Source of the DNA: Epichloe hybrida
Taxonomy: Eukaryota; Ascomycota; Sordariomycetes; Hypocreales; Clavicipitaceae
NCBI GenBank assembly: GCA_019022495.1
Contig: JAFEKR010000018.1
Coordinates: forward strand, 806,001-870,000
Length of the DNA stretch: 64,000 nucleotides
Direction of reading: 5' to 3'
Both the position numbers and the translations under genes were made by a program. Positions 21,395 to 34,360 of the stretch are shown one piece after another. Each line of letters opens with the position of its first letter. Positions within the stretch are counted from its first letter, which is position 1. The notes under the pieces are model-generated. The model was not told the DNA's origin, ran no database searches, and worked only from the letters and a program-made list of their open reading frames with translations.

Positions 21395-24263
21395 AAGAAT
21401 CCTAATAAATATAGGACCTTAGTGCTTAAAGATATGCTATATTTTCCTTAGCTTGATGTTAATATAGTTAGTGGACTTACGCACTATATATCTAGTAGTT
21501 GCCTTATAAAAAACCTACTTTATCTTAAAGATAGGTCTTGTATTGTAACCTTAGATATAGAAAAACATGGTTTTTTCTTTTACGTTAAAAACCAATCTAC
21601 GCCAAAGTTATCTAAAGGGCCCTGTAATAACTCTTATTACATCCGACCTTTTACCTACGCTGCTTTTAAGGGTTATAGTTACCCTATAGAGGTTTAAATT
21701 CCCTCTAAAAAGCCGGATTAGGCTTCTGATTTAGATGAAATCGAAGAAAATGATGATGATATTAAAGAAATCGTACGGGATGATTTAGAGGAATTAGTCC
21801 CTTCTTCTTCGCCTATAGCCCTAGGTTAGGTCCCTTATAAATCTAAGGAAATAGATTTAGGGGTGTTAGAGGGCCCTAGTGGAGGAAAAGGGTCCCTAAT
21901 ACCTCTCTAAGAGGCCTGTGGTTCTTAAGGGGCCTAGCAGGGGACTAGTGAAGAGGGCCCTAGTCTAGATCCTAATTTAGACCCTAAGGATCTTTAATAT
22001 CAATGGTTATTAGAACTAGCTGGCCTATGGCATGTACGATTAGGGCACCTAGGTCTTCCTTTGCTAAAGAAAACTAGCCTTATAACTAAAGGAATCCCTG
22101 ATTTTTCTAAAATTAAGGATAAGGATTTTAGATGTATTGCTTGTGATTAATCTAAGGCAGTTAGAAGACCTAGGAAATTAGCTATCCCTGACCCCCTAAG
22201 AGCTCTAGATTAAATAGAGGGGGATACGCTAAAAATCAGTCCTACGCTATATAATAAACAGTTAATTTGCTTATTTTTAGTTAATTAAAAGACTAGATAT
22301 AAGTGGGTTATCTTATTACCTAATAAGGAAGGCCTAACTGTTTATAAGGCTATTAAAGGCTTCTTTAGAGGGCTTAAAAATTAACTAGGTTAATATCCTA
22401 GGCACCTTTACTTTAATGGGGGCTAGGAAATTGATTCTAGTTGTTAAGCTTAGTTGAATTCTAAAGGGATTAAATTTATGACTTCTAGTCCCTATATCCA
22501 TGAGTAAAATGGATTAGCAGAATGTTTAATTCGTACTATTCTAGATCGATTAAGGGCTACTATCTAGTGGGTAAAATTACCGTTATTTTTATAGTGTTTT
22601 GTATTACCTGTAGTTATTAACCTAGTTAATATAACTGCTAATACCACTAAGGATGGATGAAAGCCCTAAATAGCTACTATCTAGGGAGCTAAATCAGCCT
22701 TATATAACTGATATTAGCAGTATTAGAGCTATAGGATCTCACTGTGAGATTCTAATCCCCCTGGAAAAACGACCTAAAGCCTAGAAGTTAGCAGCTAGGA
22801 CTATCCCTGGAAGGCTTTTAGCTACACTAGGTTCTTACACCTACCTAGTGTATATCCCCTCTAAAAGGCTAGTTACAAAGACTAGCTTTATTAAGATTAT
22901 AGAACCTATAGGCCCTGTTTCTAAAGGCTTACCTAGGATTTCTATAGGGGATAACCCTTTAGAGGGGGAAAATAATTTAGATTAACAATATCTAGATCAA
23001 GGTTTAAAGGATTACCCTATAGATAACATAGGTATCCCTGTAGGTTAAGAAAAACCACCTACAGGCCCTAAAGAACCCCCTAAAGGCTTAATTCTAGCGG
23101 ATCCCATACAGGCGTAGCCTATAACTTAACCAGGAAATTAGATTTTAACTTCGGACCTTAATTTTAACAAAATTATTGATTTTGACCCTAATATCAACCC
23201 TATGGATGTTAATATTAGTTCCCCTTCTTCTCTAGATTTCATAAAAGAAATCTACTTTAAGGTACGGGAGAAGCTAAAGGAAAAGAATCCTATTAGCCCT
23301 GAGCCTAAGACCTAGAAGCAGGCTATATCTAGCCCTGAAAGGGATAAATGGATAGAAGCTACGTATAAGGAATACGAATAGCTTCTAAAGGCTAGTACTT
23401 TTAAATTTATAGGGAAAGATTAAATCCCTAAGGGCTGAAAAGTACTAAAGAATAGGCTTGTTTATAAGCTTAAAAAGGATAAAGAAAATAATCCTTTAAA
23501 ATATAAGGCTTGACTTGTTACTAAGGGATTTATGCAAATTAAAGGCCTAGATTACCTAGAGACCTTCGCTACTACAAGCATTCCCCCTAGCTAGAGGATT
23601 TTACTAGCCCTAGCGGCTTAGAATAACTAGGAAATCGAATAAATCGATTTTATAGGAGCTTTTCTTAATAGTAAGCTATAATAATAGATTTATATGGTTA
23701 TTCTAGAAGGGTTTATTGAATTCCTTAAGGTAAATCCTAAACTAGCTAAATTAGCTAGAAGTTTTGGCTAGAAACCTTCTAAAGATTAAGTAATTTTATT
23801 ATAGAAGTCTTTATACGGCCTAGAACAAAGCTTAAGGGAATGGCAATAAGCGCTAATATTAGTGCTTAAATCCCTAGGATTTAACCCTTTAATATCTGAC
23901 CTAGCTATCTTCTTTAATCCTTTAACCAAAACCTTCGTCATTACGTATGTTAATGACTGTCTTCTAATTAGACTGGATTTATCTTATATCTAAAGGCTTA
24001 AAAAGGAACTTTATAAAGTCTATCTAATAGAAGATAGGGGGCCTGCTGAATTCTTCTTAGGGGTTCAAATTGTATGAGATAGGCCTAATAGAATACTGAA
24101 AATTCATTAATCTTAGTATATATTAGAAGCCTTAAAATAATTTAATATGCTAGATAGTAAGCCTATTAGTATACCTCTTTAGCTAGGCGTTTTAGCTACG
24201 CAGATAACTAAGCTTTTAATAGCTAGTGAAATTAAGCTTTATTAGTGCATTATAGGGACTATA

Positions 24264-24629
24264 ATGTACCTAATGTTACTTATAAGGCCTGATATAGCTT
24301 TTACGCTACAGTGGTTATTTACTGCACTAGCTAGCCCTTATATAGAACACCTAAAAGTAGCTAAAAATCTACTAAGGTATCTATTAGGGACTAGATTCCT
24401 TGCTATTATCTATAGGGGAGACCCTAAAGGTTTAGTTAGCAAAAGCCTAATAGGTTATTGTGATAGTGATTTTGTAGGGGATAAAAAGACCTTAAAATTA
24501 ACCTATGCTTATCTATTTAAGCTAGCTGGCGGACCTATTAGCTGGAAATCAAAGAAAGCTAGTACAATAGCTCTATTAATACTAGAAGCTGAAGCTGATG
24601 CTATCTGTAAGACTTTCCGGGAGCTTTAG
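24264..24629 (+). pseudogene. H1 open fragment: RNase H domain
   Basis: A 121-codon stop-free stretch matching the copia-type connection/RNase H region: MYLMLLIRPDIAF, YIEHLKVAKNLLRYL, IGYCDSDFVGDKK and ISWKSKKAS. The catalytic CDSD aspartates are intact here; H2 reads YNSD. It lies in the frame created by the 4-bp insertion upstream. Confidence 0.9.
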
Positions 24630-25114
24630 TGGCTTTAGGGCTTATTTAAGGAGCTAAAAACCCTTATTTCTCCCCCTATCTAGATATATTGCGATAATTA
24701 AGGCGCTATAACTACTGCTTATAACCCTGCTTTACATAGTTGTACAAAGCATACATTGCTAAAGTTTAACTATATTAGGTAATAGGTTTTAGAGGGTTTA
24801 GCTAAGATCAAATATCTAGATACGAAGTTAATGCCTGCAGATGGTCTTACGAAACCTCTTTCTAGACCTCTTTATTAGGCTTTTATTAAGCTTTTAGGGC
24901 TTAATAATTATTAAACTAATAACTAATTCCCTTTAACAGGGAACTAAAAACAACGTCAAAAAGGGAGCTATATTTAATAATAGCTAGGAATTCAAAAAGG
25001 GGGTCTTTTATTTTTTTTCCTGTTTTTCCCTTTTATCTATTATTATTAAAAGTTATTGTTTTTTTCCTTATAGTCTCTTTGTACACTTCTAATTGCTTTA
25101 AATGTAATTCTTTT

Positions 25115-25124
25115 GTAGAGGGGG
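25115..25124 (+). other. H1 polypurine tract
   Basis: GTAGAGGGGG directly before the 3' LTR. The equivalent tract in H2 ends at 49626. Confidence 0.75.
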
Positions 25125-25955
25125 TGTTAAAAATAAGACTTATTTTTAGCCCTTTTCTAGTTAAAGAACCTTCTTATTACTAGCTTGCTTTGCAAGTCTA
25201 ACAGCTGCACTGCAGCTGTTAACGGTCGCGAGGGCAGCTATCAATAGCTACGTCACAGCTATTAACAGCTACGACTAACCGTGTAGATAACTAATTAGTT
25301 AATTACGTTATAGCTACAAGTGTAGCTATAACCACGCCACTAGTAATTAGGTAAGCTAGGGTAATGTAAGCTAGGGTGACGTAAGCAGGTTACCCTACAC
25401 ATAACTTACCCTATAGCTATCTTTAATAGTAATTTTCTCTTTATCTAGAGGTTATATAAAAGTTTCACATATAGTAAATTAAAGCTTGAAGATAGGGCTT
25501 TCTCTTTATATAAGGTTATTTTTTAGACTAAAAGTTAGTGTATATGGGTTACTAGCTAGTATAGTAGTGAGTTGATTTTTTGATTTTTATATATAAATGA
25601 ATTTTGCGGAAAATTAAAAGTGGCCTATAAGACCCTGTTAGTGGCCCGGATTTACTAATACAGTTAGTAAGTCTACGAGAGGAAGAAGATCTTTTTAACT
25701 AGCTAGATAGCTAGTCCTCTTAACTAACAATAGCCGCATTACCTATACAACGTATCTAAAATCAATTCTATTACTTTATAAGATATTATAAAAGTAATCT
25801 AAATCGAATTCTATTAGTTAATAACTACTATAACCTTCTGTTGTGTTGCGTTAATTGATTTAACGTTACGGCCCTATCGGTCCCTGACCGTAGAGCTTGC
25901 ACTTGTACAGCTGTTGCCAGCTGGCAGCTGGTAACTAGCTCCCTACATTTCAATA
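25125..25955 (+). repeat. H1 3' LTR (831 bp)
   Basis: Differs from the 5' LTR mostly by transitions. The inner start is decayed (TAACAGCTACGACTAACCG). The outer end is intact (CGGTCCCTGACCGTAGAGC), opposite to the 5' LTR. Confidence 0.93.
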
Positions 25956-25960
25956 ATAGT

Positions 25961-26269
25961 TAGGATATAAAGTCAGGGTAAGGTTAAGAGAGCAGAGGAG
26001 GTAAGGAGATAGCTAGTAATAAGGGGCTATAAAAGGAGTGGCTAGTAGTATTAGAGGTAAAGCTAGAGTAAAGTAAGGTAGCTACTATACTAAAAAATTT
26101 ATAAATTCATATAGCAGGGGTATAACTCCGCTTAGGTGCCTACTAGCCCTACTAGGCCACCTACACTACTTTACTACGTTTTTTTTAAGATAGCTACATA
26201 ACAATGGTCTAGCTTTAATATACACTTACTTTTTTAAGGGGCAAGAAAGGGGGGATAAGTATAGGGGTA
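25961..26269 (+). other. G post-chromodomain segment, part 2, and polypurine tract
   Basis: Continues G after H1. In the pol frame, allowing for the duplicated ATAGT, it reads with TAA/TAG stops only until GGGGGATAA just before the LTR. The purine-rich stretch AAGAAAGGGGGGATAAG and the GGGG at about 26264-26267 form the likely plus-strand primer. No known domain seen. Confidence 0.45.
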
Positions 26270-26505
26270 TATTATAGACTTAAGCTATAAGCTTAGGTTA
26301 AGTCTAGCTCCAGAAAGTCTCTAGAAAGTATATGTACTTAGTGTAGCTAGGTTAGGGCTCTACACAGACCGTGCACGGACCGCCCATAAGGGGCTATATA
26401 TTCAGATGCTATGTAACCACTAGTATAATCCCTTTCTTCCTCTGTAAGAATAATATTCTCATTCTGAACGCTTATATGCAGTAGCCATAAGGCCAGTTCA
26501 TAACA
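26270..26505 (+). repeat. G 3' LTR (236 bp)
   Basis: Starts TATTATAGACTT (decayed from TGTTATGGACTC) and ends intact TTCATAACA. Decay is confined to the inner half. Followed by GTTAT. Confidence 0.93.
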
Positions 26506-26786
26506 GTTATAAAGTTAACCACTAATTAGTGTTAGTTACACTAAGGTGCCTGCATAGGTAATAATCCTATAATATTAAAGTTAATAATAGTTAGATAAAT
26601 AGCTAGGAAAGAGGGAGAAGAGAGGGAAAGTCTAGATGCTAGGAAAGTAAGCGAAATCCATATATAAGGCAAAAGAGGGGGTAGCGAATTAATGCAGCTA
26701 ATTACATTACGTGCATTGCGCTAGACCTATAATTCGGTCTAGTCTTTGGCCACGATTGAACCGATGAAGATCCGAAGGATTCAATA
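26506..26786 (-). repeat. Copia-1 B 5' LTR (26530-26786) with leader stub
   Basis: 26506-26529 is the start of the B leader, including the conserved CTAATTAGTGGTTA block (26516-26529, reverse). The 257-bp LTR follows in reverse. Its outer end near 26786 keeps CCACGATTGAACCGATGAAG. Confidence 0.9.
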
Positions 26787-28280
26787 ATTATATTACTTTA
26801 CTTATAGTAATAGAATTATTAGTTACTTTTTATCTTAAAGTATTAATAAATATAAGTAATTATCTCTTTATAAGAATAGTTATTTCTAAAGAGGTAATTA
26901 AGGTAGTATTATTTAGTATTACTTATTAATATAATAAGGAAAGCCTTCTAATAATATATTTAAGGAAAGTTAATTCTATTACACTTATTTTTAAAGAGTG
27001 TAATTTTTAGCGTTAAGAAGTTATATAGCTTTCCACTATAGTAGTTACTATCCTTATATATTTTTATAAGCTCTAAGATCTTCTTTATAATCTAATCTTT
27101 AGAGGGGAATTACTATAAAGGCATAATTTATTATAAATAATAGTCCACTAGTTATTCTTAATAATAATTATCTAGGTAAAGCTATTAATATAATAGGGAT
27201 TATTATAAGGGTTTTTATAAGGGTTTAAGTAATCTTTAGGGTTAGGGAAGGTTAATTTCTAGGGTAAGTTATTAGGGCTATTAATATTAAGGCTCTAGAG
27301 GTTTAGAAGATTATAGTCTTTCTTATAATCTTTCCTATAACTAAAGAGGTATTAAAGTTTAGTAAAGCACTTCCTTAAGCAATACTAGGATTAAATATCC
27401 TAGGCCTTGCCTAATAAGGATACTATAATCTTATAGAGAATTATATAATTCTCTAATAATATCCTTAGATACCCTTCTAAAGGTATCTTTAGATTAGCCT
27501 TTAAAGTCTTCTTAGAATAATTCCTAAAGGTTATTATCTCTCTAACCTTAATGCTTACTAAGGTTAATAAATCTTGTAATATAGTTATTAAGCTTAAGCT
27601 ATGTAGTAATCTCTAGATCTAGCTTAATAGATTCCTTTTAGTTATATAAGAAGTTATAAGTAAGCTATTAAAGGCATAAGGGTAACTTATACTTTTAGGG
27701 TCTCTTAGGGGTAATAACAGGAGCTTTGCTATTACTAGTAGCCCTTTCTCTTATAGAAAGTCTAGATTTCTCTGCTATTTTTAACTATAAAAGGAATGTT
27801 TAAGTTATTATTCTTTATTACTAATTAAGCTCCTGTTTTTGCCTATTACTATTATAAGGGTTTTCTTTTACGTTTTAGGAGCGTTATTACTCTAATAAAA
27901 TCAGAAAATTACAAAAACAAGAAAAAGTAATAAAAGAAAAAGGAGTAAAAGCAGTAATAGAAATAAATTAATAAGGATAAATAAAGTAATAGAAGTGCTA
28001 AAAGTAGCTAAAAGCAATAGGAAAATAATAAGGAAATAATAGGAATTACTACTCTTATTTTTTGTAAAAAGAAGGGAAGGAGGTAATCTCTCTCTCTTAC
28101 TAATAAGCATAGGGCAAATAGCACTAAGAGTAAAGGGGAAAGAAATAAGTAGTAGATACTTATAGGGAGAGATTAAGGTCTATTAGAAGAAGGGAATATT
28201 TATAGAGAAGTTATAAATATATTAGCTAGCTTAGCTAAGGTTATTTAACGTTAGGTTTAAAATAAATACCTTGTAGCAAT
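26787..28280 (-). pseudogene. Copia-1 copy C: gag and leader remnant
   Basis: Reverse-strand gag and leader collinear with A from about 4900 to 6410. B was inserted at its left end (right-hand TSD ATTAT). D was inserted at its right end (TSD GCAAT). The leader resumes at 34664. A 69-codon open stretch (27901-28110) is leader sequence, Leu/Phe-rich by composition, and not a gene. Confidence 0.85.
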
Positions 28281-28578
28281 TGTTGGAACAAGCATGATAT
28301 TAACAAGAGAATGCGCGCCTCCGATTGGGTAGGCGCGTTACATCGCGGACCCACATGTCTAGCCTGACCGCGCCGCGATTAGCGTTGGCATATATAGCCT
28401 CTTCGCTAATAACCCTAATTAAGGCCCCTTTTCCTATAATAAATAGCGCACCCTCTTTGCTTCTATTTAATCTCTCTTTTGCTTGCTTTAATAAACTAGA
28501 ATATATAATAATTATATACACTTTAGTTTACCCTAAAAACCTTATATATAAGTTAATAGTATTCTATAGATACTAACA
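28281..28578 (+). repeat. D 5' LTR (298 bp)
   Basis: The outer edge is rich in CG (ATGCGCGCC, GGCGCGTTACATCGCGG); the inner end is decayed. Contains GCATATATAGCC, a possible TATA. The overlapping short frames on both strands here are not genes. The conserved block CTAATTAGTAGTTA follows at 28579-28592. Confidence 0.93.
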
Positions 28579-28775
28579 CTAATTAGTAGTTATCTTAATA
28601 AATACTATAGATTAGTAAGGTTTATAGAAGAGGTATTAGTATTAAGGACTTACCTTATAAAAGAGAAAGTACTACTCTAAGATACTAAATATACTAAGGA
28701 AGAAGTATATTCTAGCTCTTCTTTTACCTTAAGTAACTATAACTAGCTCTATACTAAATCTAAGCTTATTAACTT

Positions 28776-28925
28776 AATTAAGGCCTAGTTAGTAACTAAC
28801 TTAACTTATCTTTATTTATTTAATTAGCGTATCTATTATATAAATAAACCCTTAGAAGCATGTTTATTAAATAATTAAGGCCTAGTTAGTAACTAACCTA
28901 ATCTATCCTTAATTATTTAATTAAA
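28776..28925 (+). repeat. 97-bp direct duplication in D
   Basis: AATTAAGGCCTAGTTAGTAA starts at both 28776 and 28873, with similar flanking sequence. A local tandem duplication in the leader or early gag. Confidence 0.6.
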
Positions 28926-28999
28926 CTTACTAAGGGATAAAGATAATAGCTTTACTTATAATCCTTTAGACTTTTATTAATTCTTTATTTCCCTTACCC

Positions 29000-31900
29000 C
29001 CTTATTTACTACTAATATTATAGTAAAATATTAAGATTAACTAGAGGGATTTAAAGCCTAAGATATTCTCTCTAATTATAAATATACCTTCCCCCCTAAG
29101 AATACTAGAAAAGAAGCTAATCTATAAGTTATATCTTACCTCCTTAACTATATATCTCCTAATTTACACTAGTATATTATTTAATAAGTACTAGAGAGTA
29201 AGGAATTATTTAATCTTAAAGTAAATACTACCCCTAAAGAACTTATAGCTTAGATTCTTATTATGAAAGTAACTTATAAATATAAAAACTTATACTTATA
29301 AATACTATTTACTATCTTTAGTAATAATATTAAAGAATAAAGATAAAAGATATTCTAAGTAGTAAATCCTAAGGCTATAAAGAGTCTTTAAGACTTTCTT
29401 TTCTTTAGTAGCGTCTATATAGACTTATAAAGTTACTATAAGATAGTAGTCTTACTTAAAGATATTATTAACTATAATAGATTTTATAACTAGAAAGAAG
29501 AAAAGATATAGGAAGTTACTAGGAAGTATTCCCCCTTTAAGAGATAAATAATAAAGAAGGACTTCTATAAAGACCTCCTTCCTATTAGTATCCCTTCTTT
29601 TAAAGATTAACTAAAGTAACTAATTACTTTATAATATCCCTAATCCCCTTAACTACTATAATTACTCCTATTCTATTCCTAGATTCTATTATACTAATCC
29701 CTAAGTATACTAAGTATAAGGTAAAGGTATAATAATAAAGGTAATCCCCTTATTATAAGCCCTTAACTATAACCCTAAACCCCCCTTATTTCCCCTTCTA
29801 TTATTAGGCACTATAATCCCCCTTTATAGTCTAGGACTATAGTATCTCTTCTATAAGATTTAATTATCCCTATTCCCCCTTAGGAGATAGGCTAACCCTT
29901 ATTAAAGTAACTACTTAATCTTAATAAGTTTTATAGTAATAAGAGTATTAAGTATAGTACTAGGGAGTATAATATTCTTAATATTAAGCTCTTAACCTAT
30001 TAAAGGAAGTATAAAATACTAGGAATTATATAAGAATAGTTAGGCTATAGTTTTAAGTTTATACTAAAAGGAAAACCTCTCTAATACTTCCTAGAGAACC
30101 TTTTAAGCTAAGGAGACCCCTAGGATCTCCTAACTCTTATCTATAGGATTAGGTAAAAGTTTAAGATAAATAATATATATTAAAAGAACTATTTATTATA
30201 AGGAAAATTATACTTACTTATAATTATCTAAGAGAACCCTAGTAAATTAAAGATTAAATACTTTAAAGACCTTATAATAAAGCTTTTAAATCTATAAAAG
30301 GTAAATCCTTATAGATCCTAGTTAGATTTAGACCTTTATAGTTAGATTTTAAATACCTATAAAGGAATCCTAGAGTATAGGGCCTATATTATTAATCCTC
30401 CTATTAACCTCTAATGCTTTTATAAATAAATAAGGATATTAATTAGTAAATCTAAAGCTTTAATTAATTAGCAGTAGTTCCTTATAAAAGCTAGTACTAA
30501 GGAATACTTTTAAACTAACTATAAGTATAATAGAAAAGGTAAGAAAGCCTAGTATAATTAATCTTTATTAAAGAGTAAACCTTAATACTTAAAAAAGTAT
30601 TATATATATAGTAAAGAAAGTTATTAGTTAACTAAACACTTAGATAAGGACTAGAAGAAAGCATTCTAATAGTTTAAGAATTACTCTTACACAGACTTAA
30701 TAGCTTCTTTATATAATATATTCCTAATATAGTATAAAGGTAATAATAATCCTAAATTAGCTAAAGATAATAATATTAACTAATACCTAATAAAACTTAG
30801 TTTTAGTAAAGAAGATAATAATAGCTAAGTACCTATAAGCTTCTTAACATATAGGACTACTTATAATAGCTATATAACTACTAAAATTCTTACTAGTAAA
30901 GTAATAACTTATACTCTAGTTAGGAAGAATTTATTTAATCTTTAGGAACTAGATAAAGCACTAAGCATATTTACACTTAAAGGATAATATTTATCTAAAA
31001 CCTTTAAAGGTATTATAGCTAATATAGGTACTATAAGATATTTATTAGTAAGCTACCCTTAATTCTTAGCCTTATAAAGTGTAATACTAACTATTATACT
31101 TAATAAGTTAAATACTAGGAAAATAAAGATTAAGTTTAGCCCTAGAGAACTAATTAAAGTACTTAGATTAATTAAAATACTAACTCTATTTAGAATTATT
31201 CTCTTTTAGGTAATCCCTATAAACACTCCCTTTTTCTTATACCTTAATAATATAACTTACCTAAAGATTAATTTTTATATATTAGAAAATATTCTATAGT
31301 AAGGGAATATTAAGGTTCCTATTATATATAAATAGGGGCATATATAGATACTTCTTAATAAAGAAGAAAGTGTTACTTAAAGTTATCTTATAGAGATTAA
31401 GCTCTACTAACTATATTAACACTTTAGACACCCTTTAGTTTAATATCTTTATAATTTACTATATAAATTAGGGTATAAGGTTAAGTTTAAAGCTATTAAG
31501 AAACTAACTAAGGTTTACTAGTAGTGCTAATTACATATAAATAGCTTATATTAGTTTAAATTTACTTTTTAGGATAAATACGCTTATAATTATAAAATTA
31601 TTATAAATATTATATATCTTAATAGTAACCACCCTATTCTATAAGTTATTAATATAGCTATATTCTTTAATATAGCTAGATTTATTAAAGATATCTCTAT
31701 AAAGACTATATAGGAAGCACTTTATCTTTACTAAATTAATATCTATCTAGGCCCCCTAGATTTAATTATTATAGACACTAGAATAACCTTTAGAGGTAAG
31801 GAATTTAAGTAGCTTATATTATTAATAGTAATTAAGATTAAAGATCTCCTTATTAAGGCTTACTATAGTATTAGTAAGGTTAAGTAATATTATAGGCTAC

Positions 31901-34250
31901 TCTAAAGAGCCTATAATATTATTAGGTAAGAATACCTAATAACACTAGAGCCTATAGCGTTATAAATAGTAGTTAAAGCTATAAATAACACTATAGGATT
32001 AAATAGTCTTATACTAATAGTCCTTATTTTTAGCGTATATCCTTATATAATTAAGGAATTACCTTTATTACTAAATATTACGTAATAAGCCCTTATAATC
32101 TAACTAGTAATAAAGGAAGTTAAGCGTATTTATACCTAGCGGAAGGTTAGTAATACCCTTACTATAAGGAATAGTCCTAACACCTCTATAACCATTAACC
32201 TCCTACTAGGATTACTTATATACATATAGTATAAAGGTAAGGGATAGATAGGCCCCTATAAGCTATTAGCTATAGAAAGTAAGACTTACACCCTTAAGCT
32301 CCCTTAAGGCCCTAAGGCCTTTAGATTAATATCTATTAGGCCTTTTTATAAAAACCCTAATAAAAAGAGACCTTCTAAGAGTATAAAGAACTAAGATACC
32401 TCCTTATAACCTATAGCTACCCCTCCTATTAATCCCCTAAGGTAAGGGCCTAGGAGACCTTAAAAGAACCCTCCTATTATTATATCTAATGTTAATTATA
32501 TAGATTAAATAAAAGACAAGACTAATATCTTTCTATTAGCTAAGGAAAACTTTAATCTTAAGCTTATAATTTAATTATATAAGGGAGGAATTATTAAGAC
32601 CCCTAGCAAACCCTTTAAGCTATTTACTAAAGCTAAGATTAATACTTTAATTAAGTAAGGCATGTTTAAATTTAAAGTATAATAAAAGAGAGCATAGTAA
32701 AGTTTAGATTTTTAATTCCTATATTATTAATAAGGTAAAGGGTAAGATAACAAAACTATACAAGAAGTTAAGGCTTATAATCTAAGGTTATAGTAATAAG
32801 GAGAAGCTAGTAATTCTCACATAGGCCCTAATAATCTAATAAGCTAGCTAGTGATTAATTCTTATAATAATACTTATATTATTATTACTAGGCCTTATCC
32901 TCTAGCTTTATAATATTACATAGGCCTATATATAAGTATAAATGCTTCTTAGTTATATAATCCTAGCCTAAATCCCTATCTAAATCTATTACCTATACCC
33001 TATAGGTATAATAATATAAGTAATTAAGCCTCTATATAGTATTATAAAAGCTAGCACTTACTAGTAAGTAATATATTATTATTACTATAGAGAAATACTC
33101 TAGATAATAACCTCTATATTTAACCTATACTTACTTATAATAATAAAGGAGAACCTAACCTTTACGTATATAAGGATATAAACTAATAATATAATTAGAC
33201 TATCTAACTATAAGTTCTCTTAATAAGAGGAAAATTAATTAAAAGCTACTTTTTTTACTACTAAACTAAAGTAAATCCTTTCTATAGGGAACTTACTAAC
33301 CTTTAATAGTAGTATTATTACTCTTAAAAATAATATAATTATACTAAGGTAAAAGGGCTAGAGTAAAAAGCTTTAATTAATCTTACTAACTAATTTAAAA
33401 CAAGCATATATAAAATAATAAGCTTAAGGCATGTATATTACCTTAATTTACTAACCTAAAGCCTATTTTAACCTCTCTATTACTATATAACACTAAGAGC
33501 TATTACCTTAAGATATAAAGAGCCTAAACTAATAAATTTAATAGTAAATTAATAATCTAAGCTAAGGATTAAGGTTTATACTATTTAATCTTAGGGAAGT
33601 AAAGCTTTTTATATTTATAGATAGATTATTTACTAATAATTAAGACCTTACTTCCTAACTAGGCTATATGCTTATCCTAGCTAGTAAAGTCTAGAAGGAA
33701 AGTACCTTTATAATCTAAGGTAATATTATACACTATAGCTTTACTAAGAGTAAGAGAGTTATAAGAAGTATACTTACCTCTAAGATCTATAGTATAATTA
33801 CTAGTGCTAATATAGCTTATATAGTCTTAATAATACTTAGGTTAATTACCTATTAATTAAACCTCCCTATAATTCCTATTATTATCTATACTAATTTATA
33901 CTCTTTATATAAATACCTTATTAAGCTTAGTACTATAAAAGAGAAGTGTCTTATAATTAATATTATAGCCCTTTATTAATTATATAAGTAATAAGAGATC
34001 TATAAGATTAGATAGATTAATAGGAATAATAACCTTACTAATGTATTTACAAAGGTATTACTAAATAAGGCATTTAAGAGGTTTATTACAAGTAATAAGG
34101 CAACTATTAGGATAGAAAGGTAGGTTACGTAATTATAATATTTATATTAATCTAATAAGATTAAAGGTATTAAGATTAGGCTTACTTATTCTTATATAGC
34201 CTTATAGATTAAATGTTATTATTTATTACGCCCCTTTCCCTTACCCTTTT
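29000..34250 (+). pseudogene. D gag-pol remnant
   Basis: Landmarks: Gag zinc knuckle from 30595 (KYYIYSKESY, then stop for Trp, then LTKH); integrase about 31560-31810 (YKIIINIIYLN, INIYLGPLDLIIIDT); RT active site at 33179-33190 (stop-TNN for QTDD, preceded by FTYIRI); RNase H tail about 33880-34090. Catalytic Asp codons are Asn and Gln/Trp codons are stops throughout. Same clade as A and E but clearly diverged. Boundaries approximate. Confidence 0.85.
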
Positions 34251-34360
34251 CTTATAATATTATTTGCGATTATTTAATCTTATTTATTCCTTAATTCCTA
34301 TTTAAATTCTCTTGTTAATATTATGCATTAATAGTTATATTAAAAAGAGAGAGTTTCTAG

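Larger units (their letters stand above)
19955..24914 (+). pseudogene. H1 gag-pol polyprotein remnant
   Basis: About 1650 codons. The start ATG has become ATA (19955), followed by DTKGKGK. Gag runs to about 21000, then a Ser/Lys-rich linker; protease NIGSTIYIVN at 21242 (Asp lost); gag-pre-integrase HHCC with H at 22031 and Cys at 22133 and 22142; integrase about 22200-22700; RT with YVND at 23946-23957; RNase H about 24264-24840 (CDSDFVGDKK, GGPISWKSKKAS). A 4-bp GATG duplication near 22650 shifts the frame relative to H2; everything downstream is in the shifted frame up to the TAA at 24912. Internal stops are TAA/TAG at former Gln or Trp codons, so it is non-functional as it stands. Confidence 0.92.
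18823..25955 (+). mobile_element. Copia element H1, full length (7133 bp)
   Basis: Two 831-bp LTRs and the exact target duplication ATAGT (18818-18822 and 25956-25960), inserted in the 3' part of G. A single gag-pol frame occupies 19955-24914. It belongs to a different copia lineage from A to E, with YVDD-type RT. It is among the best-preserved elements in the window, with one frameshift and scattered RIP-type stops. Confidence 0.95.
12516..26505 (+). mobile_element. Ty3/gypsy chromovirus G (about 6.85 kb plus nested H1)
   Basis: Two 236-bp LTRs (TGTTATGGACTCGAG...TTCATAACA) and the exact target duplication GTTAT (12511-12515 and 26506-26510), inserted in the leader of copy B. Domain order is gag, protease, RT, RNase H, integrase, chromodomain, the Ty3/gypsy order. 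H1 is inserted at 18822/25956 and is younger. G is less decayed than A, D or E: long protein stretches can still be read through scattered TAG/TAA codons. Confidence 0.95.
1..26786 (-). mobile_element. Copia-1 copy B (interrupted LTR retrotransposon, 3' end outside window)
   Basis: Reverse-strand copy of the family represented in full by element A. Its own pieces are 1-3207 and 3560-4351 (pol and distal gag), 11110-12515 (proximal gag and leader), 26506-26529 (leader) and 26530-26786 (5' LTR). Three younger elements split it: the TRIM (TSD TTATC), A (TSD TTATT) and G (TSD GTTAT). When the insertions are removed the pieces are collinear with A. Base 1 matches A near 10125, so about 1 kb including the 3' LTR lies left of the window. 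B itself sits in copy C; the right junction begins ATTAT. Confidence 0.9.

Noticed and set aside
27901..28110. A possible membrane peptide (Leu/Phe-rich) on the minus strand
   Set aside because: It is Copia-1 C leader sequence; the hydrophobic look follows from T-rich composition.
28300..28576. Overlapping small ORFs on both strands
   Set aside because: They fall within the D 5' LTR, which is GC-richer because it escaped mutation, and are not conserved in the 3' LTR.
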